From CAIWHR01 sp963734055 (GTDB taxonomy: Bacteria > Pseudomonadota > Gammaproteobacteria > Burkholderiales > Casimicrobiaceae), in the NCBI GenBank assembly GCA_963734055.1, contig CAVTFQ010000010.1, positions 62,001 through 126,000 on the forward strand: 64,000 nt of DNA, written 5' to 3'. Made by a program: the position numbers and the translations under genes. The notes beneath the pieces were generated by a model, which saw only the letters and a program-made list of their open reading frames with translations, made no database searches and was not told the DNA's origin. Within the stretch, counting starts at the first letter, position 1; every line of letters starts with the position of its first letter. This document shows, in pieces, positions 27,288 to 36,647 of the stretch.

Positions 27288-27806
27288 GTGCCGGCCGACG
27301 CGCCGGCCTATCGTGCGCTGCGGCTGCGCGGCCTCGCTGAGCACCCCGACGCGTTCACTTCGAGTCACGACGCCGAGGCCGCCCAGCCGCTCGCGGCGAC
27401 CGAAGCGCGGATCGCGGCGGACAGCGGCAGCGTCGTCTTCGGCGCGTTCGTCGACGGCGCGCTCGCCGGCGTGATTGGGCTCGCGCGCGAGCCGCGAGAA
27501 AAGAACCGGCACAAGGCCGTTGTGTTCGGAATGCACGTCGCGGCCGAGTTCGGACGGCGCGGGATCGGTCGGGCGCTGATCCGCCACCTCGTCGCGGTCG
27601 CGGAGCGGGAGCCCGGCCTCGAGCAGCTCGTGCTGACCGTCACCCACACGAACGCGGCGGCGCGCTCGCTCTACGAAGACGAAGGGTTCCGCTCGTTCGG
27701 CGTCGAGCCGCGTGCGATTCGCGTCGGCGGGCGCTACCACGACAAGAACCACATGGTCCGCTTCCTGCCGGCCGCGGGCCAATCGGCGGCCTTTCCGACG
27801 GAGTAA
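27288..27806 (+). CDS. GNAT-family N-acetyltransferase
   Basis: A protein of about 172 residues with the GNAT fold: an N-terminal strand-helix (ADAPAYRALRLRGLAEHP), acetyl-CoA loop FGRRGIGRALIRHLV (about 82-96) and C-terminal NAAARSLYEDEGFRSFGVEPRAI. The start is uncertain. GTG 27288 has a GGAGG only 3 bp away, too close, while the frame upstream reads VIRRL, the usual GNAT beginning, from a non-start GTC codon. It lies 19 bp after the GS-like gene. The acetylated substrate, perhaps an amine given the cluster, is unknown. Confidence 0.85.
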   Translation: MPADAPAYRALRLRGLAEHPDAFTSSHDAEAAQPLAATEARIAADSGSVVFGAFVDGALAGVIGLAREPREKNRHKAVVFGMHVAAEFGRRGIGRALIRHLVAVAEREPGLEQLVLTVTHTNAAARSLYEDEGFRSFGVEPRAIRVGGRYHDKNHMVRFLPAAGQSAAFPTE

Positions 27807-27830
27807 TATTGGGTTCGATTCGAGTGCCGC

Positions 27831-29024
27831 GTGACCGCCAAGTTTCCTGCGCCCTCCATGATCCATCGCTTCAGCTTCCCCACGACGATCCATTTCGGGC
27901 CGGGCGCGCGCCGCCTCGTCGCCGAGCATCTCGAGGCGCAGGGCGTGCGCCGGCCGCTCGTCGTCACCGATCGGGGAATCGCCGCCCTGCCCTGGCTCGC
28001 GGAGTTCGTGGCCGGCCTGTCCGGGCTTACGGTCGCCGTGTACTCCGAGGTCTCCGGCAATCCGGTCAAGGGCCAGGTGGACCGCGGGGCGGCCGCGTAC
28101 AAGGCGCACGGCGCGGATTCGGTGATCGGTCTCGGCGGCGGCGCGGCGCTCGACGTCGCCAAGGCCGTCGCCCTCATGGCGACGCACCCCGGCGGCATCC
28201 TCGAGTACGCATGGGACCACCCGCAGGTGCGGCCGATCGAGCGCGAGCTGCCGTACTTCGTGGCGCTGCCGACCACGGCGGGCACCGGCTCGGAAGTCGG
28301 CCGCTCGAGCGTGGTCTCGGACGACGCGACGCACGTGAAGAAGATCGTGTTCTCGCCGAAGCTCCTCGCGAAGTGCGTGTTCGCCGATCCCGAGCTCACG
28401 CTCGACCTCCCCGCGACGATCACGGCGGCGACGGGGATGGACGCCCTCACGCACAACGTCGAGTCGTATCTCTCGCCCGAGTATCACCCGCTCTGCGACG
28501 GCATCGCGCTCGAGGGGGTGCGGATCGCGGCGCGCGCGCTGCCGCTCGCCGTTCGCGACGGCCGGAACCTGCAGGCGAGGAGCGACATGCTGATGAGCTC
28601 GATGATGGGCGCGATCGCATTCCAGAAGGATCTGGGCGCGGTCCACTCGTGCGCGCACGCGTTGTCGACGGTCGCCGACCTCCATCACGGCCTCGCAAAC
28701 GGCATCATGATCGACCACGTGATGCGGTTCAACGTCGCGGCTGCGCCAGCGAAGATGGCCGAGCTCGCGCGCGTCGCCGGCGTGCCGGGCGCCGCTGCGA
28801 TGCCCGACGACCAGGCCGCGGCGGCGTTCGTCGACTGGCTCTCCCGGATGAAGGCCGATCTCGGCATTCCGGCGACTCTTGGCGCGCTTGGCGGGAAGCG
28901 CCCGGTCTCGAGGGCGGACGTCCCGGCGCTGGTGGAGGTTGCGATCAACGACACCTGCCACCGGACCAATCCCCGCCCCTGCTCCCGCGCGGACTTCGAG
29001 GCGCTGTTCTCCGCTGCGCTTTAG
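27831..29024 (+). CDS. Iron-containing (type III) alcohol dehydrogenase
   Basis: A 397-residue Fe-ADH family oxidoreductase. It shows FSFPTTIHFGPGARR at the start, the NAD-binding GLGGGAALDVAKAVAL (about 98-112), LPTTAGTGSEVGRSSVVSD (about 145-162), and metal histidines in GMDALTHNVESYLS, GAVHSCAHALS and HHGLANG. It likely reduces or oxidises a small aldehyde/alcohol such as 4-hydroxybutyrate/succinic semialdehyde in this amine-degrading cluster, which is inference. GTG 27831 is the start; ATG 27858 is an alternative. Its TAG stop is formed with the first bases of the MITE-like element that begins at 29023. Confidence 0.92.
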   Translation: MTAKFPAPSMIHRFSFPTTIHFGPGARRLVAEHLEAQGVRRPLVVTDRGIAALPWLAEFVAGLSGLTVAVYSEVSGNPVKGQVDRGAAAYKAHGADSVIGLGGGAALDVAKAVALMATHPGGILEYAWDHPQVRPIERELPYFVALPTTAGTGSEVGRSSVVSDDATHVKKIVFSPKLLAKCVFADPELTLDLPATITAATGMDALTHNVESYLSPEYHPLCDGIALEGVRIAARALPLAVRDGRNLQARSDMLMSSMMGAIAFQKDLGAVHSCAHALSTVADLHHGLANGIMIDHVMRFNVAAAPAKMAELARVAGVPGAAAMPDDQAAAAFVDWLSRMKADLGIPATLGALGGKRPVSRADVPALVEVAINDTCHRTNPRPCSRADFEALFSAAL

Positions 29025-29291
29025 GGCCTGTTCACACTATGGACACAAGCGCGTTGCACGGCCGAAAGGGCCCAGCGCAAGGCGCAATGGCGAAGCCGGG
29101 TCGTGAACCCGGCGAGACATTGCAACGCCGCGATGGGCCTTTTCGGCAGCAACCCGAAGGGAACGGGTGGCATGGTCCGCCACTCGGCGTTGTCCTCCTC
29201 GCGAAGACGCCCGGTCTTCGCTTCGTCGTCCGCCTGGATTGGTGGCCCACGCCACCCGTTCGCGTTTGCGCCCATAGCGTGAACAGGCCCT
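29023..29291. mobile_element. 269-bp MITE-like element
   Basis: The ends are inverted repeats of 31 bp with four mismatches: left AGGGCCTGTTCACACTATGG and right (complemented) AGGGCCTGTTCACGCTATGG, continuing to 29053 and 29261. No transposase is encoded. Overlapping short frames of 70-90 codons inside it are an artefact of the sequence. No clear target-site duplication is seen. It abuts the Fe-ADH gene and supplies the AG of its stop codon. Confidence 0.75.
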
Positions 29292-29321
29292 GTACTGAGT
29301 CTGAATTCATGACCTATCTGG

Positions 29322-29419
29322 ACGTCGTCGTTTCCGCGAAAGCGGGAACCCAGTGTCTTTGAAAGTCACTGACTGGGTTCCCGCTCGCGCCCGCGTCGCG
29401 GGCGCGTCCGGAACGACGT
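29322..29419. repeat. Double-hairpin REP element, copy 1
   Basis: Two facing hairpin units: TTCCGCGAAAGCGGGAACCCAG on the left, ACTGGGTTCCCGCTC with an extra GCGCCCGCGTCGCGGGCGCG hairpin on the right, bounded by ACGTCGT and ACGACGT. It shares its plan with the elements at 41195 and 51905. Confidence 0.7.
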
Positions 29420-29504
29420 GGAGTTGTGCAACGTACTTGCAATTCACGATACTAGGGACCTGGCGAACTCTGCGATCCCGTATGCGTTGGACGGCCAACA
29501 AGCG

Positions 29505-30293
29505 ATGCTGAAGATCGGCATCTCCGCGTGTTTTTTCCACGAGGATCGGGAGCGGCCGATCTTCAAGGGAATGACGCTCCAGTACATCGAGCAGAACGTC
29601 GCGCACTGGCTCATGCAGCGTGACGTCCTGGCCTTCATGGTCCCCTCCCCCGAGGGCCGCACGCGGCGCGCGGGCAGCAAGGCGACGGTCGACGCGTACG
29701 CCGAGGAGCTCGACGGCCTCGTGCTGATGGGGGGCGCCGACGTGTGCCCCGAGTCGTACGGCGAAAAAGCGTTGCGGCCCGAGTGGAACGGCGACCGCGT
29801 GCGCGACGACTACGAGATCGCGCTCCTGCGCGCCTTCATGGCGGAGCGCAAGCCGGTGCTCGGGATCTGCCGCGGCGCGCAGGTGATCAACGTGGCGCAG
29901 GGCGGCACGCTCTGGCAGGACCTGGGCGCTCAGGTCCCCGGCGCGCTCAACCACCGCAACTGGGCGATCTACGAGGCGAACTGCCACGCGACCTCGCTCG
30001 TCGCGGGCACGCGTCTCGCGCGGCTCTACCCCGGCGTCTCGACGGTCAAGACCAACTCGATCCATCACCAGGCGGTGCGGGATCTGGGCCGCGACCTCGT
30101 CGTCGAGGCGTGGTCCGAGCCCGACCGCATCGTCGAGGCGATCCGCCATACCGGCCCGAGCTACGTGTTCGCGGTGCAGTGGCACCCCGAATTCCACGCG
30201 CCCGACGATCCCTCGTTCGTCGACGACACGCCCATCCTCGACGAATTCCTCGCCGCCACCGCGCAGCACAAGGCCGCTGCATTTGCCCTCTAG
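29505..30293 (+). CDS. puuD: Class I glutamine amidotransferase-like hydrolase (PuuD type)
   Basis: A 262-residue cytosolic hydrolase of the peptidase C26/GATase1 family, expected to hydrolyse a gamma-glutamyl amide such as gamma-glutamyl-GABA. The nucleophile elbow is GICRGAQVINVAQGG (Cys about 124), and the catalytic His-Glu is in VQWHPEFH. LMGGADVCPESYG matches the family. ATG 29505 (MLKIGISACFF) is preferred to the frame opening at 29418, which would extend into the REP element. The gene follows the MITE and REP repeats and is 4 bp upstream of the aldehyde dehydrogenase gene. Confidence 0.88.
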   Translation: MLKIGISACFFHEDRERPIFKGMTLQYIEQNVAHWLMQRDVLAFMVPSPEGRTRRAGSKATVDAYAEELDGLVLMGGADVCPESYGEKALRPEWNGDRVRDDYEIALLRAFMAERKPVLGICRGAQVINVAQGGTLWQDLGAQVPGALNHRNWAIYEANCHATSLVAGTRLARLYPGVSTVKTNSIHHQAVRDLGRDLVVEAWSEPDRIVEAIRHTGPSYVFAVQWHPEFHAPDDPSFVDDTPILDEFLAATAQHKAAAFAL

Positions 30294-30297
30294 ACCG

Positions 30298-31665
30298 ATG
30301 AAGATCGTCAACCCCGCCGACGGCACCGTGATCACCGAGGTCACCGCGGACAACGCGACGGCGGTGCGCCGCAAGTACGAGCTCGCGCGAAATGCCCAGC
30401 CGAAATGGGCGCGGACGCCGCTGCGCGCCCGGCTCGCCGCGATCGCCGCGTTTCGCGAGCGCATCGTCGCGATGCACGAGACGCTCGCGCGAACCCTCAC
30501 CCACGAGGTCGGCAAGCCGATCCGCCAGTCGCGCAACGAGCTCAACGGGCTCCTCGGGCGGCTCGATTTCTTCCTCGCCGAATCGGCGCGCGCGCTGCGC
30601 GACCAGAAGGTCTATGCCAAGCCACCGACGCTCGAGGAACGGATCACGCACGAGCCGCTCGGCGTCGTCGCCAACATCTCGGCGTGGAACTACCCTTACT
30701 TCGTCGGCAGCAACGTGTTCGTGCCGGCGCTCGTCGCCGGCAACGCGGTGCTCTACAAGCCTTCGGAATTCGCGACGCTGACGGGATCGCACATCGCCGA
30801 GATGCTGCACGAAGCCGGCGTGCCGCGCGACGTGTTCGTGCCGGTCGTCGGCGACGGCGCGACGGGCGCGGCGCTCGTGCGGCAACCGGTCGACGGCGTG
30901 TTCTTCACGGGCTCTTACGCGACCGGCGCGAAGATCGCCGCCGCCGCGGGGCGGCGGATGATCAAGGTCCAGCTCGAGCTCGGCGGCAAGGATCCGGTCT
31001 ACGTCTGCGACGACGTCGACGTCGCCGCGGCGGCCGCGGCGGTCGCCGACGGCGCGTTCTACAACACCGGACAGTCCTGCTGCTCGGTCGAGCGCATCTA
31101 CGTCCACGAGGCCGTCCACGACGCGTTCGTCCGCGCGTTCGTCGCCGAGGTCCGCGGGTACAAGCTCGGCGACCCGATGGACGAGTCGACCTACATCGGC
31201 GCGATCACCCGCCGCCCGCAGCTCGACGTGCTGCGCAGGCAGGTCGCGGACGCGAAGAAGAAGGGCGCCACCATCGCGCTCGGCGGCGCCGGCGTCAAGC
31301 GCAAGGGCAACTGGTTCGAGCCGACGGTTCTGACCGACGTCGATCACTCGATGGCCGTCATGCGCGACGAGAGCTTCGGGCCGATCATCGGCATCGAGGC
31401 GGTCGCCGACGACGCGGCGGCGATCGACCTCATGAACGACACCGAATACGGTCTCACCGCCGGCGTCTATACCCGCGACGAGCGGCGCGCGAAGAAGATC
31501 CTCGCGCGCGTCGAGTCAGGCACCGTCTACTGGAACTGCTGCGACCGCGTATCGCCGCGCCTTCCGTGGTCCGGCGTCAAGCATTCGGGGATCGGGCTCA
31601 CGCTGTCGACCTACGGGATCCAGACGTTCACGCGCCCGAAGGCGTGGCACCTCAAGTCCGCGTAG
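30298..31665 (+). CDS. NAD(P)-dependent aldehyde dehydrogenase
   Basis: A 455-residue cytosolic ALDH-superfamily enzyme. It has NISAWNYPYFVGSNVFVPAL (cofactor site), FTGSYATGAKIAAAAG, catalytic Glu in LELGGKDPVYV (about 230) and catalytic Cys in NTGQSCCSVERIY (about 263), and ends typically with the KHSGIG segment. ATG 30298 is 4 bp after the PuuD-like stop. In this cluster it would oxidise the aminoaldehyde or semialdehyde made by the aminotransferase (PuuC/GabD-like role), which is inference. Confidence 0.92.
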   Translation: MKIVNPADGTVITEVTADNATAVRRKYELARNAQPKWARTPLRARLAAIAAFRERIVAMHETLARTLTHEVGKPIRQSRNELNGLLGRLDFFLAESARALRDQKVYAKPPTLEERITHEPLGVVANISAWNYPYFVGSNVFVPALVAGNAVLYKPSEFATLTGSHIAEMLHEAGVPRDVFVPVVGDGATGAALVRQPVDGVFFTGSYATGAKIAAAAGRRMIKVQLELGGKDPVYVCDDVDVAAAAAAVADGAFYNTGQSCCSVERIYVHEAVHDAFVRAFVAEVRGYKLGDPMDESTYIGAITRRPQLDVLRRQVADAKKKGATIALGGAGVKRKGNWFEPTVLTDVDHSMAVMRDESFGPIIGIEAVADDAAAIDLMNDTEYGLTAGVYTRDERRAKKILARVESGTVYWNCCDRVSPRLPWSGVKHSGIGLTLSTYGIQTFTRPKAWHLKSA

Positions 31666-31684
31666 GCCACTCGAAGGACACTCG

Positions 31685-33079
31685 ATGAACGACTCCGCAA
31701 CGCTGACGCCGGCCGCCCGCCGCGACCTCGCCTATCACCTGCATCCTTCGACCAACCTGCGCCAGGTCGAATCGGAGGGGCCCCTCGTGATCGCCCGCGG
31801 CGAGGGCGTCTATGTGTTCGACGAGCAGGGCAACCGGTATCTCGAAGGCATGGCCGGGCTCTGGTGCGCGTCGCTCGGCTTTTCCGAGCGAAGGCTCGCC
31901 GAAGCCGCCTATCGGCAGATGACGGAGCTGCCCTTCTACCACGCCTTCGCCGGCAAGGTGCCGGCGATCGCCACCGAGCTCGCCGAGAGGCTCGTGTCGA
32001 TGGCGCCCGCGGGGCTCGCCCGCGTCATCTTCGCGAACTCGGGCTCCGAGGCGAACGACACCGCGATCAAGCTCATCTGGTACTACAACAACGCGATCGG
32101 GCGGCCGGACAAGAAGAAGATCGTCGGCCGGCACAAGGGCTACCACGGCATGACGGTCGCAGCGGCGAGCGTCACCGGCCTCGCCTTCGCGCACTGCGAC
32201 TTCGACCTGCCGCGCGGCCGCTTCCTGCACACGAGCTGCCCCCATCACTATCGCTTCGGCAAGCCGGGAGAGAGCGAGGAGGCCTTCGCCTCCCGGCTCG
32301 CGGCCGAGCTCGACGAGCTGATCGTGCGCGAGGGTCCGGGCACGGTCGCCGCGTTCTTCGCGGAACCGGTGATGGGCGCGGGGGGCGTCATGGTTCCCCC
32401 CGCGACCTACTTCGACAAGATCCAGCAGGTGTTGCGCAAGCACGACGTGCTGTTCGTCGTCGACGAGGTAATCTGCGGCTTCGGTCGCACCGGGAGCATG
32501 TTCGGCTCGCAGACCTTCGGCCTCCGCCCCGACATCATGACCTGCGCGAAGGCGCTGACCGCGGGCTACCTGCCCATGTCGGCGACGCTCGTGTCGCGTC
32601 CGATCTACGACGCCCTCCTTGCGCAGAGCGACAAGCTCGGCGTGTTCGGGCACGGCTACACGTACTCCGCGCATCCGGTGCCCGCGGCCGTTGCGCTCGA
32701 GACGCTGCGCATCTACGAGGAGCGGGACATCGTCGGCCACGTGCGCCGCGTGGGTCCGCGCCTCCAGGCAGGCTTGCGTCGTCTCGGCGATCATCCGCTG
32801 GTCGGCGAAGCTCGCGGGATCGGCCTGATCGGGGCGCTCGAGCTCGTCCGCGACAAGGCGACGCGCGCCAACTTCGACCCGAAGGCGGGTATCGGCGCCT
32901 ATCTCGTCAAGCGCGCGCAGCACCACGGCGCCATCCTGCGCAACATGGCGGGCGACGTGATCGCCTTCTCGCCGCCGCTCGTGATCGCCGAGGCGGAGAT
33001 CGACGCGCTGCTCGACAGCACGGCGCGCGCTCTCGACGACACGCTCGCCATGGCGCGCGAGCGCGGACTCGTTGGCTGA
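31685..33079 (+). CDS. Class III aminotransferase (putrescine/omega-amino acid type)
   Basis: A 464-residue PLP-dependent transaminase. It shows GLWCASLGFSERRLAEAA, the cofactor glycine region ANSGSEANDTAIKL, GYHGMT, Asp in VVDEVICGFGRTG and PLP lysine in TCAKALTAGYLPMSA (about 281). This N-terminus and the ALTAGY motif are typical of SpuC-like polyamine:pyruvate and beta-alanine/GABA aminotransferases. Its position between the aldehyde dehydrogenase and a Pot-type transporter supports putrescine or a diamine as substrate. It starts 19 bp after the ALDH gene. Confidence 0.92.
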   Translation: MNDSATLTPAARRDLAYHLHPSTNLRQVESEGPLVIARGEGVYVFDEQGNRYLEGMAGLWCASLGFSERRLAEAAYRQMTELPFYHAFAGKVPAIATELAERLVSMAPAGLARVIFANSGSEANDTAIKLIWYYNNAIGRPDKKKIVGRHKGYHGMTVAAASVTGLAFAHCDFDLPRGRFLHTSCPHHYRFGKPGESEEAFASRLAAELDELIVREGPGTVAAFFAEPVMGAGGVMVPPATYFDKIQQVLRKHDVLFVVDEVICGFGRTGSMFGSQTFGLRPDIMTCAKALTAGYLPMSATLVSRPIYDALLAQSDKLGVFGHGYTYSAHPVPAAVALETLRIYEERDIVGHVRRVGPRLQAGLRRLGDHPLVGEARGIGLIGALELVRDKATRANFDPKAGIGAYLVKRAQHHGAILRNMAGDVIAFSPPLVIAEAEIDALLDSTARALDDTLAMARERGLVG

Positions 33080-33110
33080 GCTCGTCCGGCCGCCGAGGAC
33101 CGTCGACGGC

Positions 33111-34217
33111 ATGGCCCCGGGAGCGCAGGAGAGTCCGGCCGCCGACGGCGCGCTCGTCCGGTTCGTCGGCGTGCACAAGACCTACGACGGCGTCAACCGC
33201 GTCGTCGACCGGCTGGACCTCGACATCGTCCGGGGAGAGTTCCTGACGCTGCTCGGCCCGTCGGGCTCGGGCAAGACGACGACGCTCATGATGCTGGCCG
33301 GGTTCGAGGCGCCGACCGAAGGCGAGATCCTGCTCGACGGCCGGGCGATCGGCCGTCTGCCGCCGCACAAGCGCGCGATCGGCATGGTGTTCCAGCACTA
33401 CGCGCTGTTCCCGCACATGAGCGTCGCCGAGAATGTCGCGTTTCCGCTGACCGTCAGGCGGCTCCCGAAGCACGTCGTCGCCACGCGGGTCGAGCGCGCG
33501 CTGTCGATGGTGCAGCTCGCTCCGCTGGCCGCGCGGCGCCCGGCCCAGCTGTCGGGCGGGCAACAGCAGCGAGTCGCCGTCGCGCGGGCGCTGGTGTTCG
33601 AGCCCAAGCTCGTGCTGATGGACGAGCCGCTGGGCGCGCTCGACAAGCAGCTTCGCGAGCAGATGCAGCTCGAGATCCGGCGACTGCACCGCGAGCTCGG
33701 CGTCACGATGGTGTACGTGACGCACGACCAGTCGGAGGCGCTCACGATGTCCGACCGGATCGCGGTCTTCCGGCAGGGTCGGATCCAGCAGATCGGCAGC
33801 CCCGAGGAAATCTACGAGCGTCCCGCCAATGCTTTCGTCGCGCGTTTCATCGGCGAGAACAACCGCGTCGTCGGCACCGTCGAGCGGGTTGACGGCGGCC
33901 GGTGCGCAGTTCGCGTGCGCGGAGGCGCCGTGCTCGCCGGGACCTGCAGCGGGCCGCTCAGGGCGGGCGAGGAAGCGCTCGTCTCCGTGCGCCCCGAGCA
34001 GATCGTCCTGGGAGAGGCCCTCGCGGACTGCGCTCTCGACGGCGTCCTGGCCGAGGCGATCTATCTCGGCGACCACCTGCGCCTGCGGATCGCGGTGCGG
34101 GAGCTGGGCGACATCGTGGTGAAGTCGCACGCCGCACATGCGCCCGCGATCGGCCTGAGCGTACGATTCGGGTGGCGCGCCGCCGATTGCCGGGTGTTCC
34201 GGCTCGAACAGGACTGA
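33111..34217 (+). CDS. potA: Polyamine ABC transporter ATPase (PotA/PotG type)
   Basis: A 368-residue ATPase. Walker A GPSGSGKTTT, Q-loop VFQHYALFPHM, signature LSGGQQQRVAVARAL, Walker B LVLMDEPLGALD and switch THDQSEAL are followed by a TOBE domain (about 270-365). FIGENNRVVGTV is usual in PotA/PotG-like proteins. ATG 33111 is chosen; a TTG at 33072, overlapping the aminotransferase stop, would add 13 residues but has no ribosome site. It forms an operon with the binding protein and two permeases downstream. Confidence 0.92.
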   Translation: MAPGAQESPAADGALVRFVGVHKTYDGVNRVVDRLDLDIVRGEFLTLLGPSGSGKTTTLMMLAGFEAPTEGEILLDGRAIGRLPPHKRAIGMVFQHYALFPHMSVAENVAFPLTVRRLPKHVVATRVERALSMVQLAPLAARRPAQLSGGQQQRVAVARALVFEPKLVLMDEPLGALDKQLREQMQLEIRRLHRELGVTMVYVTHDQSEALTMSDRIAVFRQGRIQQIGSPEEIYERPANAFVARFIGENNRVVGTVERVDGGRCAVRVRGGAVLAGTCSGPLRAGEEALVSVRPEQIVLGEALADCALDGVLAEAIYLGDHLRLRIAVRELGDIVVKSHAAHAPAIGLSVRFGWRAADCRVFRLEQD

Positions 34218-34288
34218 CGCGGCCGCTGCTCCGCGCCGGATCCGTCACGCGCAGCACGGTCGTCTTTTCACACGTCGAGGAGGACACG

Positions 34289-35329
34289 ATGCAACGACAC
34301 CCGTTTCTCTACCTGCTGGCGGCGATCGCCGCCGGCGCCGCGCTCGCTGCGCAGGCGCGCGATCTCACCGTCGTTTCCTGGGGCGGCGCGTACCAGGACG
34401 CCCAGCGAGAGGTGTATTTCAAGCCGTTCATGGCCACCGGCACCAAGATGGCCGAGGAGAGCTGGGACGGCGGCGTCGGCACGCTCCGCGCCAAGATCCA
34501 GAGCGGCGCCAACAACTGGGACGTGGTGCAGGTCGAGTCCGAGGAGTTGCTCCTCGGCTGCGAGGAAGGCCTGTTCGAGAAGATCGACTGGTCCAAGCTC
34601 GGGGGCAAGGACAAGTTCCTGCCCGATGCGGTGAGCGACTGCGGCGTCGGCGCGATCGTCTACAGTTTCATCCTGGCCTACGACGGCGACAAGATCAAGG
34701 GCGACACGCCCAAGAGCTGGGCGGACTTCTGGAACACGCAGAAGTGGCCCGGCAAGCGCGCGCTCCGCAAGGGCCCGAAGACGACGCTCGAGATCGCGCT
34801 CATGGCCGACGGCGTCGCTCCGGCCGACGTCTACAAGGTTCTCGGCACGCCGACCGGCGTCGACCGCGCGTTCGCGAAGCTCGACCAGCTCAAAGCCAAC
34901 CTCATCTGGTGGGAAAAGGGCTCGCAGCCGCCGCAGCTCCTGGCCTCGGGCGAGGCGGCGATGGTCGACGCCTACAACGGCCGGATCGCCGCGGCAAACG
35001 ACAAGGACAGGAAGAACTTCAAGATCGTCTGGACGAACAACCTCTACACGGTCGACTCGTGGGTGATCATGAAGGGCACGCCCAACAAGGCGGACGCGGA
35101 GAAGTTCCTGGCCTTCGTCAACGACCCGAACAACCAAAAGAACCTGCCACCGCGAATCCCGTACGGCGTGACGACGAAGGCGGCCACGGCGCTGATCGAC
35201 AAGAACGTGCTGCCGAACCTGGCGACGGCCCCGGAGAACATCCGGACCGCGCTCTACATCAACGACAAGTTCTGGCTCGAGAACCTGGACAAGCTGAACC
35301 AGCGCTTCAACGCCTGGGTCGCCAAGTAG
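34289..35329 (+). CDS. Polyamine-type ABC substrate-binding protein
   Basis: A 346-residue periplasmic binding protein of the PotD/PotF class. Residues 1-23 form the signal peptide (ending LAAQA). The mature protein starts RDLTVVSWGGAYQDAQREVY, typical of this family, with QSGANNWDVVQVESEELL and MVDAYNGRIAAANDKDRKNF further on. A strong GAGGAGG ribosome site lies 6 bp before ATG 34289. The ligand is probably putrescine or a related amine, judged only from neighbours. Confidence 0.9.
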   Translation: MQRHPFLYLLAAIAAGAALAAQARDLTVVSWGGAYQDAQREVYFKPFMATGTKMAEESWDGGVGTLRAKIQSGANNWDVVQVESEELLLGCEEGLFEKIDWSKLGGKDKFLPDAVSDCGVGAIVYSFILAYDGDKIKGDTPKSWADFWNTQKWPGKRALRKGPKTTLEIALMADGVAPADVYKVLGTPTGVDRAFAKLDQLKANLIWWEKGSQPPQLLASGEAAMVDAYNGRIAAANDKDRKNFKIVWTNNLYTVDSWVIMKGTPNKADAEKFLAFVNDPNNQKNLPPRIPYGVTTKAATALIDKNVLPNLATAPENIRTALYINDKFWLENLDKLNQRFNAWVAK

Positions 35330-35399
35330 CCCCGGCGTCCCGTGCCCGGTGGGTTGCCGCCGGGCGCGGGCCCCGATTGCCTGCGTTCGAGGACGCTTC

Positions 35400-36647
35400 T
35401 TGGGTGCGACGACGCTTTCTTCGGCTTCGCAAGGCCGGCGCGCGCTCGCCCGGGGCCTCGCGCGCTCGGAGCGTGGCGCGAAGCTCCGCGCCGTCGCACT
35501 CACGCTTCCGCTGCTCCTGTTCCTGCTCGCGACGTTCGTTGGCCCGATCGGCGCGCTCCTCACGAAGAGCGTCGTCGACACCGACGTCGCGCGCATCCTG
35601 CCGCACGTCACGACGGCGCTGCGCAGCTGGGACGGTCGGACGCTCCCGCCCGACGCGGCGTGGGCGGCGCTGATCGACGACATCCGCGCGGCGCGGGCCG
35701 AGGGCACGCTCGCGCCCGCCGCGACGCGCCTCAATTACGACGTCACCGGCTACCGCTCGCTGCTGTTCTCCACCGTGCGTCAGCTTCCGGCGCAGGTCGA
35801 AGGCACGCCGCGCGAAGCGCTCCTCGCGATCGATCCCAAATGGGGCAAAATCGAGACCTGGGGGGCGATCAAGCGCGCGTCCGGGCCGCTGACCGACTTC
35901 TTTCTGCTCGCGGCGGTCGATCTCAAGCGCGACGCCGCCGGGAGCATCGCGTCCGAGCAGGAGGACGAGACCGTGTTCCGCCTCGTCCTCGGCCGGACGC
36001 TGTGGATCTCGGCGATGGTGACGCTGATCTGCCTGCTCCTCGGCTATCCCACCGCGTGGTACGTGTCGCAACAGTCCGACCGCAAGACAGCGGTCCTGCT
36101 GTTCCTCGTGCTGCTGCCGTTCTGGACCTCGCTGCTCGTGCGAACCGTGGCCTGGGTCGTCCTCCTGCAGCGCGAGGGCGTCGTCAACGGCGCGCTCATG
36201 AGCGCCGGACTGATCAACGAGCCCCTGCGGATGATCTTCAACCGCTTCGCCGTCTACGTGGCGATGGTGCACGTGCTCCTGCCGTTCATGATCCTGCCGC
36301 TCTACAGCGTGATGAAGTCGATCCCGCCGTCCTACCTCCGTGCCGCCGCCTCCCTGGGCGCCCCACCGCTCGTCGCGTGGCTGCGGGTGTACCTGCCGCA
36401 GACGCTGCCGGGGATCGGCGCCGGTTGTCTCATGGTCTTCATCCAGGCGCTCGGCTATTACGTCACGCCCGCCCTCGTCGGCGGCGCCGACGACCAGATG
36501 ATCAGCTACTTCGTCGCCTTTTATGCGAGCAAGACGATCAACTGGGGGATGGCGGCGGCGCTCGCGCTCATCCTGCTCGCGACGACGCTGGCGCTCTACG
36601 CCGTCTACCAGCGCTTCGTCGGACTCGACCGGGTGCGACTCGGATGA
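35400..36647 (+). CDS. potB: Polyamine ABC permease 1 (PotB/PotH type)
   Basis: A 415-residue inner-membrane permease. One transmembrane helix (about 32-53) is followed by a periplasmic insert of about 150 residues before the remaining five helices; compact PotB proteins lack it. The EAA loop reads SYLRAAASLGAPPLVAWLRV. TTG 35400 is preferred because GAGGA lies 6-7 bp before it; GTG 35349 is possible but has no ribosome site. It overlaps the next permease gene by 4 bp. Confidence 0.88.
   Translation: MGATTLSSASQGRRALARGLARSERGAKLRAVALTLPLLLFLLATFVGPIGALLTKSVVDTDVARILPHVTTALRSWDGRTLPPDAAWAALIDDIRAARAEGTLAPAATRLNYDVTGYRSLLFSTVRQLPAQVEGTPREALLAIDPKWGKIETWGAIKRASGPLTDFFLLAAVDLKRDAAGSIASEQEDETVFRLVLGRTLWISAMVTLICLLLGYPTAWYVSQQSDRKTAVLLFLVLLPFWTSLLVRTVAWVVLLQREGVVNGALMSAGLINEPLRMIFNRFAVYVAMVHVLLPFMILPLYSVMKSIPPSYLRAAASLGAPPLVAWLRVYLPQTLPGIGAGCLMVFIQALGYYVTPALVGGADDQMISYFVAFYASKTINWGMAAALALILLATTLALYAVYQRFVGLDRVRLG

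Noticed and set aside
29032..29310. Overlapping 70-92-codon frames inside the 269-bp repeat
   Set aside because: They lie wholly within an inverted-repeat element and have no ribosome site or domain; similar shadows would arise in any copy of the element.
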